Source: Sclerodactyla briareus (Eukaryota > Echinodermata > Holothuroidea > Dendrochirotida > Sclerodactylidae). Taken from it: DNA of 64,000 nucleotides. Below, in pieces: positions 35,755 to 46,370 of this stretch; position 1 is the first letter of the stretch; each line of letters starts with the position of its first letter. The notes beneath the pieces are model-generated. The model did not search any database and was not told where the DNA came from. It saw nothing but the letters and a program-made list of their open reading frames with translations. The DNA lies in NCBI GenBank assembly GCA_026419785.1, contig JAODTK010005143.1, positions 62,001 to 126,000 on the forward strand, written 5' to 3'. Made by a program: the position numbers and the translations under genes.

Positions 35755-35890
35755 CAAGTTTTCCTTCGTGCCCCGGGACGATAGTGATTGGAATGCCCTT
35801 CCACAGGTATTGTTGCCATACAGATCTCGACAACTTCGAGAGCGTTGAGTCCGCAGTGCATTGGTTCCGCAACACGTGACTAACCCTCGT
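35755..35890 (+). pseudogene. Short LINE reverse-transcriptase 3' remnant
   Basis: Frame-shifted plus-strand pieces read DWNALPQ and then DNFESVESAVHWF. This resembles the extreme C-terminus of jockey-type RTs (FPRTI-DWN-LP, L--F---L). Too short to classify. Confidence 0.45.
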
Positions 35891-36627
35891 TTTGTTCGGC
35901 TGCTAACCTTACTGTGGCCTTCTGGCTCCTTACAGGAGCGGTGGCCAGATTCCAATTGAAGTCATGAAGTCTCTAGTATAGGAAGTGATGGAGATTGTCT
36001 AATGGAGTCAAGTAAGCCTACGTATTGGTATTTGTTTCCTCTAGAAAGTGCTTCCTTTAGATATTGACCGTTGACAGCCTTTGAACTAGGCCTACTTCAC
36101 GTTCTTTGAAATACATTCTCGAAATATATTTCAGTATCAGGAGGTACGAGAGATCGTCGGGGAGGGCGGGGGTTGTAGGTCGCGAACTAACCATGCTTAA
36201 TAATTCACAAGATACACGGTGTAGGCTATGTAGGCCTACACTAATTCTATTGGATTGTTCCTTGCTATCATTGGAGCAGAGAGGGGGGGAGGACTAAACA
36301 TGTTGTTACTAGGGCAAATGGAGTTCGTAGCAAATACCGGGAGGTTTTAAAGGACGTGGTTTGGCATGACTAGGACAAGGTATCGAACATTACAGGAACC
36401 CAAGGGAAGTGACGCCCTCATAAATGGCCTCCCCCTCCAGTTAGCAAATAAGGACAATCTGGGCCCTAGACAATGCTGCTGCAATATTGCAAATAAATTG
36501 CAAACTCTACTGAACGCCAAAAAACAATTGTTGGGTTGAAAATTCATTGATCAATTGGGTCATGGGGGGAGGGGTTATGCCCGGGGTACGCCACTGTTCA
36601 TTAGAATAACAAGGCGATCCCTCCCAG

Positions 36628-37558
36628 TGTCTCGCCTGGTTGCGCGAGCATGGTTTCTTCCAGCAATCACTATGCAAACATTATAAGAATTCTATGTGCT
36701 GCTCCAGATTATTGACCAAGTCTACCGAAGGAGTAAAAGTTTCGTGGGAATGTGAAGGAAAATTGCTAAATTATGACAAAAATTAGACACGATACTCCCA
36801 ACTTCCATTGGACTAAGTATCTAAGGATCATAGTGGACCACACTTAATAAGTTTATGGAACAACTGAACATTCTAGATATGAAGCAAATTACACACTGAA
36901 TAATCCCCAGTGAACCGAGTAAATTTTGATTAAATTTGGGGGACTAAAAGTAGGCCATACCCACAAGCTCGTAAAAATCGCAAACTGTTGAATGAACTTT
37001 GAAGAAAATGCCATATAGTCACCTCAGTGACCTCCAGTCTATTTTAAAAATGTGGAAGAGGAAGGATAATTAGATTACACCCAAGTTTGATGAAAATCCG
37101 GGAAACCTTGAAATTCGCTAAATCATGCCAAAAGACACGGTGCTGGAATGCACCACTCATGACTCGAATCTATGTTAAAAAGCTTTGGGACTGAAGGTAG
37201 AGCATATTCACCGAGTTTTGTAGAAATCCGACGAATTTTGCAATTTCGCATAAATTATGCAAATTAGATGATTTAATTAGCATAGTTCACGCTGGAAAAT
37301 CTAATCAGTTCATCTACCTTATGTCCTGACTATGTGCCAAACAAAGTCACCGTAGCATTCACGGTTCATTTGCAAGCGAACCGAAACAATAAATTACATA
37401 AAATAGACTAAATCACCTTACTTAATTAGGACTTGTGCCCAAAATCTAGATCAGATCGTGTTCACCAACCCCGATACTACATTCAAAAAGTTCTCAAATC
37501 GGTTTTTCCTCCTTTCCGAGAAATCCTTGCCGAACGAAAAGTGGGCCGACACACATAC

Positions 37559-37642
<84 letters not shown>

Positions 37643-37690
37643 CAAAGATATCGCTAATTGTCTCTTCCTGAACTTGTTCAGGCGAGACAA
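36628..37690 (+). mobile_element. Family 2 Helentron-like element, copy 2
   Basis: A 5' motif TGTCTCGCCTG (36628) is followed by the family 2 body (AATTAGACACGATACTC and related phrases), a 90-bp (CA)n run (37551-37640), a 17-nt spacer, then a 3' hairpin at 37658-37690. The arms TTGTCTC + CCTGAAC and GTTCAGG + GAGACAA make a 14-bp stem with a small internal bulge. The hairpin's left arm repeats the 5' motif. No coding region. Confidence 0.78.
37551..37640. repeat. (CA)n microsatellite of family 2
   Basis: About 45 CA dinucleotides; all open frames through it are artefacts. Confidence 0.97.
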
Positions 37691-39062
37691 AAAGAATACA
37701 AAGCGAGAAAGTACAGTTATTCACGTGCAAGGTTAGTCAGGTCAAGTGATGTTTCTAACACAAATTGCGTTATATTATGTGTATCCTATAGGCTTCCGTA
37801 CTCATTTTGCTGTTGCACACATGGTGGGCAACGTTTGCAAGCAGTTCCAGCGAAATGGATGTTCTCGTCGAATGATCAGGCAATGAAATATTCAATTTGA
37901 GAATATTTCAATACAAACTTGCATGTTCCGATCTGTTTTTGCCAATATTTCCCTATCTGATATGAAAAACTGTACAGAATAACGGATGATTCTTTATTAT
38001 TGAAACTAATTCTCACTTTCGAATACATTAAAACACATATTAGAACAGTCATTCAAATGACTTATCTGCGCGTGAATAAAAGACGGCTGACCTTATTATT
38101 GACGGATCCACCGTTTTAATAGACTCTGTATACGTTAGGATGAATTTCCTGATTTTCCACAGATAAATGTGAGTCCATATCGTAATATTTGAGGCAACTT
38201 TATACCCATTGTTTAGCTGAGATCGTGTAGAGTATGTGAGTCGAGTTTCATGAGTTTTTGTTCAGATTTGGGGCTTGAGAGGGTGCTGGGCATAGCTGGG
38301 GCAACCGCAATTTGTAGGCCTATTCAGAGCAGTTTAAAAGGTCAGGAAACGGTCTCCAGCCAGCGACTAGGGACAACTGGATTCACAAATCGTAAAGGTT
38401 TTGACGAGTTCAGAATGCTTGGCCTTATCGAGTTGAAATTTGGTACGAAACTCCTCGGCACAGGAACCCAATCGTTTCTGTTGAAAATTGGTAATTTCTG
38501 GCCAAATATTGGAAATTATTCGGAAAAATGAATTAGCATAGGCCCAGCTCTAGCCTAGGCCTAGGCCCTAGGCCCCTATTGTGACTGTGAGCAATTTGAG
38601 CTTGTGAAACATTAATTTAGGGCCTAGCCTAGGCCTAGGTGGGAGGGACGTTAACTCAAGTTTCAATCCCAGTTGTGTGTTCCCCATGATGAGTAATGAA
38701 TGGTATTAATTTTGGGTTGGAGTGAAAGGTCACCTGAGGTCAAATTGTGAAACTGCTGTCAGTGAACTTAGACTCCATCCTCCCTCCAGACAGCCAGGTT
38801 CAGTACTGCTTGTAGCCTACGCAATTCAGCCTGTCGTATTCCATACCTGGGTGAACTATGAAGCTCAAGCTCATACTTGGTATGTGTGAGGTGTGTTCAT
38901 TCAGAATGAGTATACGTGCATAATCATAATTCCTCAAGTGTCAGGTCAAATGTTCATAGAAATATTATGAGTCAAGGAATCACAACCTTTTGGATTCTGG
39001 TTAATGTGATTCTAATTTTTCTATATGCTGATTGATCACACTGCTGGCCAGCATTTTCTAGC
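37691..39062. other. Intergenic, CCTAGG-rich patch
   Basis: No gene recognised. At 38535-38640 are several overlapping AGGCCTAGG/CCTAGGCC palindromes; the same motif recurs near 49140. Confidence 0.45.
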
Positions 39063-39597
39063 CTCAAACCAGATATGATGGTTGAGCTATTGTGATGCCC
39101 ATGTCATTCTATCTATCTATTTATCTATCTATTCTATCCAGTCTAAAACTTTTGCTTTTTGGGCCACAAAATGTTCGTGCTTTGATGAATCTCGACCAGA
39201 CTTGGTCACAATGTTTATTGACTGATGGGTCATCTCTGACCACCTGAAGGTCAAGGTCAAATGGCATCAAAGGGGCACAAGGGCCAATAAGAGGGAAAAA
39301 TGCCAAACACTACTACAAATTCTGGTGTACAGTGCCGATGTTCGGTCATAATGATGTGGTCTATCAGCCGTACTTCCAGGTGATCAGGAATTGTTGGTCC
39401 TTGGGCCCGAGGGCCCATTTTATGAAATTTCACACAATGGTACTTGAAATTAGGGCTGTCACATTTAAACCGTTTGAACGAACGGTCGGCCGTTTAAACG
39501 GTACTGAATATGACTAAACGTTTAAACGAATTTTGTTTTAAGGTTACACCTCTTGAGCGGAATTCCAGTTATGTCACCGAAAGACCTTTCAATTTGA

Positions 39598-39885
39598 CTT
39601 AATCACGCGAAACGATTGAAGAAAAGACCCACGATCACTGGGTGATTTTCAGTCAGCGCTCACAATAGACAATATCGTTGAATAAACTGTGATGGCATGT
39701 ACAGTAAGTTCCTTGCCTCGGGTTTCAATAGAGGACTTGGGAAGTGTATACATAATCACGCGAGGCGACCGAAGAATAGACACGCGATCGCCGGGTGATT
39801 GTCCATGCTTACAATAGTCATAGTGTTGAATCAACTGACTGATGGCATGTACCTCGCCTTGGGTGGTGAATCGTTGGCCATAATC
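39598..39885. repeat. Tandem duplication of about 155 bp
   Basis: The blocks AATCACGCGA, CACGATC-C-GGGTGATT, ACAATAG and TGATGGCATGTAC occur twice, at about 39600 and 39755, near the left end of the hAT-like element. Confidence 0.75.
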
Positions 39886-40967
39886 ACAATTCATAGTTCT
39901 TTACAAACCCTTCAAAGAACCCGACTAAACAAGTAGAGGTGCAAACGTAAACTGTAAACTATCCTAATACTGAATCGAGAGAAGAATCACGGTTTTCATC
40001 TCCAGAATCCTTTTGACTACCTACTACTAGTTCTTTAGAAATTCGACTGACACCTCCAGAAACAGAATAGAAGAAACTCGAGTGAGTAGGCAAATCGATA
40101 TCGGATGAAAAGCGCTCGGGCAGCGCTGAGGCAAATCGGTATAAATCACGATCGACGGTTGAGAGGGGGACCGGATTATACGCGGATCAGTCTATTGTGT
40201 GCAGTGCGAAAATACTTCAAACGGTTGACTGCTGATTGAAACAAATCATAGCAATCACCTTTTTCAAACATCCGATTGGATGCCGGTTCAATCTACAATG
40301 CCGTCATTCGACGTAGGTTTTAAATCAAAACAATGGTCTGATCCACTGTAAAAAAGTTGAATTGCAGTGAGTATGACAAAGGAAACAAGAGAGCTGATCG
40401 ATCGGTCCCAGCCGGTCAGCCATGCTTGGCTGGCTCCTTGTACTCCAGTGACGATGAACCGCGATGTTAGAATAGTGGAATTTTTCAACAGAACAAATTG
40501 CCACTAGTAGCTGGTTTCCCACTAGCGATGTACTTGAATGTCTTTACTGTCATAGAAAGAATGTTAATGAAAAAAAAATAACAGCTCTATATGCATTCAC
40601 TGCCATAAAGGGAACGTTAATAAAAAAAATAAAGAAACAGCTCCATTGAATTAATGTAAGCTGTGTCAAGTAACATGAATGTATGTCATCATGAATATTA
40701 AATAATTGAAATGATTGTATTTGTTTTCTTCTTTCAAGTGTGACTGACTGCTGTCACGTTCACCCTCGTGTGCTTGCCCTCGCAAGTCAGGGGTAAGCTT
40801 GCCCCTCGCCCTAGGGTGAATGGGTTGTATTGTTGTGATGGGGGTTGAGGGGTATGGCCTGCATTACGCTCAGGCATGCCTAGCGGCGGATACCTGTAGC
40901 AAGTGCTGACACTGTTGATTGTTTGGATGGAATCTGGGCACTTTACATTCAGGTCCAACTCTCAAAG

Positions 40968-41298
40968 AAATGGTGAACCGCTACAGAAAATCGCTCATAA
41001 CTCGAAAACGGATTGGATTTTCGACTTTTTCGGTGGTAAAGCAGATTCCTCAACCCAATTAAAGGATGCTCTTTCCATCGGTACCACTTTCGAGGAAACG
41101 GTCGTAGCTCGGCTGAGCCACGACCCATGGTACCAATTCCGCGAAAAAGCATAGTGTACTAGCCGGGCTACGACCGCTTCTCTAGAAAGTGGTACCGATT
41201 GAAAGAGCATCCTTTAATCAGGTTGAATCCGCTTGGCACCGAAAAAAATCCCTTCCGTTTTCGAGTTATGAGCGATTTTCTGTAGTGGTACACCATTT
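40968..41298. repeat. Long foldback (inverted repeat) with about 140-nt arms
   Basis: The left arm (40968-41114) and right arm (41161-41298) are reverse complements with scattered mismatches, around a 46-nt loop. Outer block: CAGAAAATCGCTCATAACTC and its complement; inner block: GGTACCACTTTC and GAAAGTGGTACC. The outer ends read AAATGGTG/CACCATTT. Both strands have open frames simply because the arms mirror each other. It resembles a MITE and would form a long RNA hairpin if transcribed. Confidence 0.88.
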
Positions 41299-41663
41299 CT
41301 GCCAATAAATTCCACAAATAATAATCCGATTTGACCGTAATTGTTGGACAAGACCACTGAGAATTCAGCCTAACCATTTGATGCAGGTCAATGTTGAGGA
41401 ACTTCACCTATCTCAGGGTTTCCCAACCTTTTCCAACTGGGCTACCATTCCACATTGTCGTGGTGCATTAGTACCACTGCATTTTACTAAGCGAAGCGCC
41501 ACAGGTTGGCGGGGTGTCGAAGAAAGTTTTTGCCCACAAAATATTTTCCAGCTCCAGTAGGTGAGAGGGAGGTCTTGAGGCCACCATCGCCGACAAGCAG
41601 CGTCCATATTGTGCCGAGGAGGAACAGGGGTCCATGGAGGGGTATCTCCTCCCTTGGCATTTT

Positions 41664-42010
41664 TGTCTCGCCTGAACTTTGTTCTAAGAGAGACATAGTG
41701 GTCACTTTGTTGTGTGGTGTCTGTCTGTCTGTCCGTCTGTCGTCTGTTGTCCGTCTGTCTGTCCGTATGTGCGGTTAGATATCTCAATAAAAGTGGGAAG
41801 CCACCATGCTGGACCCAATTTTTGTGGAGGTGCGCGTGAAAGTTTGCCGATGTGCATCCCTTTTTCGTCCGAAAGCCATGCTCTTTGCATAAATTATGCA
41901 TATTTAATGAAAATTGGCCCGGAAGCTTGTGTACAATATTCTCTTGATCGTAGATGCATTGGTGATGCCGTTCGGGGTATATAATTACTATGAAGAGTAC
42001 ACGGATCGAT
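41664..42010 (-). mobile_element. Family 2-like element, hairpin end
   Basis: On the plus strand a hairpin (arms TGTCTCGCCTGAAC and GTTC-AAGAGAGACA, 41664-41695) is followed by a (GTCT)n run (41718-41770). The body contains AAATTATGCATATTTAATG. This is the inverse orientation of the 37-kb copy. It may continue into the tandem array to the right. Confidence 0.65.
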
Positions 42011-42179
42011 CAGATTCATGGCATGATATATTACCTAATTAAGTAGTCTAATTGCATATTTCTGCGATATTTTTAGTTTTGTGGATTTTGGAGAAACTTG
42101 GTGGAGATGGTTACTCTATCGTCCAATGAAACATTTTACAGTAGGGACGAGAGCCCAGAGTCATTTAATGTACTAATCT

Positions 42180-44410
42180 GTCCTTCCAGGTCACTTAGGG
42201 GTCACAAACTGTTTTCTGGCCATACTCGGAGAGGAACTGTCCTGTGAATGCTTGAAGGTTCACCATTGTTATCTAATTGTTGACCTGCATTGTGTGACCT
42301 CAGACCTCCATTTGACCTTGTCGGTGGTCATGTGGTTAAAGGGTTTGAGTCCTTGAATAAATGTGCTTATGTAAGAAGTTACAGGCCCAAAAAATAAGAA
42401 ACTGGTTTTATTTGGGATATGTGATGACCTTTGTGTGCTTGATGGGGAGACCACTCCCCTTCGATCGGACGCATACTTGGTATTTACAAGGGGTCAAGTT
42501 CCCCATTTAATAGCTTTTTTTCGCAATAACATTGGGCGGTTCATTGGAATGCAATATGCTTTTCTAGCGTGATGCATCACATGGAGAGAAAATTTTATAG
42601 AAACCGCCATGTCATTGAAGGTCATCAAAGGTCCTTAGGGTTAAAAACTGATTTAGTCCTTTTTGGCATAGCACTGGCATGTTCACATAATGCAAAATGC
42701 TCCTAGGAGTGGAGGTATACATGATATTACAATTTTCCATAAAAACTGCCATGTCATTAAAGGTCATTCAAGGTCACTTAAGGTCAAAACACTGTTTTTT
42801 CTGGCCATACTCGGAGAATTGAATATTTGTGAAGGCTGGAAGGTTCCTATTGTCATATAATTGTTGACCTGCATGTGTGTGACCATTGACCTCGATTCGA
42901 CCTCTGTCGGGTGGTGCCTGTGGTTAAAGGTTGAGTCTTGATAAATGTGCTTCTTTAAGGAGTTACGGGCAAAAAAATAGACAACTGTTATTTTCGGACA
43001 TGTGATAGACCTTGTGTGCTTCATGGAGGAAACCAACTCCCGCTTCAATCGGACGCATACTTTGATAGTTTACAAGGGGTCAAGTTTTAATTTAATAGCT
43101 TTTTTGCAAACATAGGCATTGTCTTTGTAATGCAATATGCGTCTAGAGCGGGGATTGGCATCACATGGAGAGTAACAGTATTTATAAAAACCGTCATTTG
43201 TCATTGAAGGTCATCAAAATTCCCGTAGGGTAAAACGTGATTATTAACTTTTTGACTATAGCACTGGGCATGTTCATCAGAATGTAAAATGCTCCTAGGA
43301 GTGGTGTATCCATGGAGAGTTACAATTTCATAAAATGTGCCATGTCATTAACGTTCCTTCAGTCACTTAGGGTCGAAAAACTGTTTTTCCTTTCTTCCTG
43401 GCCATAAGCGGAGAATTGAATATCTGTGAAGGCTGAAGATTTCCATTGTGATATAATTGTTGCCCTGCATGTGTGTGCCTCTGACCATCCATTTACCTCT
43501 GTCGGGTGGTCATGGGTTTAAAGGGTTGAGTCCTGAATAAATGTGCTTATTTAAGGAGTACGGGCAAAAAAATAGAAACTGGTTATTTTGGATATGTGAT
43601 AGAACCTTGTGTGCTTCATGGAGAAACAACAGTCCCGCATTCAATCGGACGCACCATACTTGATAGGTACCAGGGGTCAAGTAAGTTAAAGCTTTTGCAT
43701 AACATTAGGCCGTTTTTGGGAAGGCATATGTTCTAGAGCTGTGGAATGTTTGCAATCACATGGAGAGTAACAATTTTTAATAAAAACATCTTTCATGTCA
43801 ATGAAGGTCATCACAGGTCACGTTAGGGTAAAAAACTGATTATAGACATTTTTGGCAATAAGCACTGGGCTCTGGTTCATCAGTAATATAAAATGCTCCT
43901 AGGAAGGGGGATGTATAACATGGAGAGTTACAATTTTCATTAAAAAACGGCCATGTCATTAAAGGTCTTCAAGGGCACTTAGGGGTCACAAAAAACTGGT
44001 TTTCTGGCAAATAATCGGAGAAATTGAAATATCTGTGAAGGGCTGGAAGATTCAAGCCATGTTATAGAATTGTTGACCTGCAATGTGTAGTTGTGACTCT
44101 GACTCAATTTGACCTCGTGTAGGACAGTGGTCATGTGGTAACGGTTAGTCTGAATAAATGTGCTGAGTTAAGGAGTACGGGCCAAAAAAAAAAAAAATGG
44201 TATTTTGGATATGTGATAGACCTTTGTGTGCGCTTCATTGAGGAAACCCACTCCCGCTTCGATCGGACCCATACTTTGGTATTACCAGAGGTCAAAGTTT
44301 ATTAATGCTTTTTTCGCAATACATTAGGCGTGTTCATTGTGAATACCATGCAATTGGTGGGATGGTCACACCTTTGATCGATAAATTTACCACAGTGTAA
44401 AGGTCACTTA
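42180..44410. repeat. 590-bp tandem array, nearly 4 copies
   Basis: GTGTGCTTCATGGAG-type anchors lie at 42433, 43014, 43609 and 44226 (spacing 581-617 bp). Each unit has CATGTCATTAAAGGTC-TTCAAGG, CTGGCCATA-TCGGAGAATT, GTTGACCTGCATGTGTGTG, AAATGTGCTTATTTAAGGAG, then CTCCCGCTTCAATCGGACGC. Diverged related sequence continues to about 45060. No coding potential. Confidence 0.85.
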
Positions 44411-45060
44411 AGGTCCTTTAATGTGAATATTTGCATACATTACCCATTTTTGAATTCTGGTTAAATGGCCATAAACAATTGGAATGAATGCATTTAGGGT
44501 GCTCGTAATGATTGTTCATGGTACTTTTGGGTTCAGTAAATCAAACAACATCTATAGACACGTCAAAAGGTCAAAGGTCAAGTTGTAAGAAAATTGTGCC
44601 TATTTTAGGAGTTACAGCCAAGCAATAAAAACTGTTGATTTTTTGGATAATGTGATAGTTTCTATATCTGCTACATGACGAACGCAACTCCCGCTTCAAT
44701 CCGACACCTGTCTTAAAGTTACAGGGGCTAAAGGTTGATTTTATACCTTTTGGGCGATAGCATAGGGTGGGTGTGTGTACCTGATGAATAATGCCTTTTG
44801 GGGCTTTGGTGGCATCAATTGAGGCAGCATTTTTCATGACACCGTCATGTCCATCAATGTCATTCAAGGTCAAGAAACTGCCAAAGATTAACATTTTCTG
44901 CAATCTTTTTAGTGACGGTGTGTTAATACTGAACTTTCGGGACGTCTGCATATGATTAAGGGTAACATTTTTCATACAAACCGTTTATGTCTCAAGGTCA
45001 TTCAAGGTCTTATGACCAAAAACTGTCAATATTAACATTTACTGCAACAAGTTCCAGAGA

Positions 45061-46272
45061 CTGTACGCTAACTTTTTTAAGAATGGTTTATTCTTGGGGC
45101 ACCCTAGCTGACCCGCATGATGCTGAAATCGCTATTATTATAGCATGCTATCAATAACCAAATGTTTTACTCATTTCAACCCCTCAGGGCATGTTATTTC
45201 CATTCATCCTAATAGCATCCCATCTGTGAGACAGACCGAGATTTCATAAATTGTCAAAACCTGCCTTTTTACCTGGAGGTTCACATCAGCCTGTCACAAC
45301 CTTTCTGGCCCCCTATCACTGACCATATAAGAGTGTAACCACTCAGCATTTGTTTACTTACCCCCCAGGCACCTATTCAGATGAATGGTGTCCGGGTCAC
45401 CTGCAGAGCTCGGTGGTGAGATTGGCGGAAGGGAGGGTAACTCCCTTGTATCACTTATATAGTCCATAGCTTCAGCCCGTATGGCCTGCATGACTCCCTT
45501 CCAAGGGAAGCCTAATTAATGGCTTATTCAACTCTAGACAGGGGATGTGAGAGGTGTGGGTTGACCCCTAGGGAGTTGATGGCAAGTCTAAATGTTAAGG
45601 GCATACTCTTTGATGATAAACTATAGAATACACATCTTTCATTATCACGATTTATGGTCCATTTACATTGTTTGGACAATCAATTAATCTGAAGGGAACT
45701 ATTAACTCGTAAGTATTGTTTATAATGGGGAGGGTACAGTAGGTAGGTAGGGTGTAGTCAATGATGGCAATGAATTTTTAATATTTAAGAGGTATTGGGA
45801 TATTAAGCAACATATGGAATGCCTTGTAATTGTTTGCATTGGTGACTAACAGAGGAAATCCGCGATCGCCAACCTGCGAGACCCGGGGGGCGATCGCCTT
45901 GTTTTGATCTTAAGTACCCCTCATATCGATCTGGTGCATTTGCATCATTATAAGTCAAATATCTCGTGCAAGTGCTGAGGGAGAATAAAATAGTATGCGA
46001 AAGGAAATGGAAGCACACTGTGTACAAGGTTGATATTGGTCAGCAAAGCAATACACAAAAAAAAAAAAAACAGAAGACTGGTTACAGTATGGCCTAGACC
46101 CTTTATATAATAAGATGTAAGCATGGAAAGATACAACAACCACCCCCACCCTCCCGTAAAAGCTAGCCAGTTGACAGTGAATTTTGCCATGCATTCCAAC
46201 ACTGCTCCACGAAACTCAACAGACCTTTGAATTATACTGTTCGGCCTGCGGTATTTCAATCTACTTTTTTTT
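45061..46272. other. Interior of hAT-like element, no recognised gene
   Basis: Frames of up to 103 codons on the minus strand lack recognisable domains. A short GCGATCGCC/GGCGATCGC inverted pair lies at 45862-45897. Confidence 0.4.
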
Positions 46273-46370
46273 TTGTGGCAAACACATGACTGTATGGGAT
46301 AGCCCCACTGACCTATAAGTTAATTTATAGGTCAGTGGGGCTTATCCAGTACAGGTCATGTGTTGCCAAA
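46273..46370. repeat. Foldback with 45-bp arms
   Basis: The left arm (TTTGTGGCAAACACATGAC to CCCCACTGACCTATAA) and right arm (TTATAGGTCAGTGGGG to GTCATGTGTTGCCAAA) pair over about 45 bp around a GTTAAT-like loop. It lies inside the hAT-like element. Confidence 0.9.

Noticed and set aside
37433..37736. Open frames rich in Thr-His or Cys-Val
   Set aside because: Translations of the (CA)n microsatellite.
40903..41210. Mirrored open frames on both strands
   Set aside because: Produced by the arms of a long inverted repeat, not by genes.
45862..45897. GCGATCGC palindrome pair
   Set aside because: Only a 9-bp stem; too short to support a claim.
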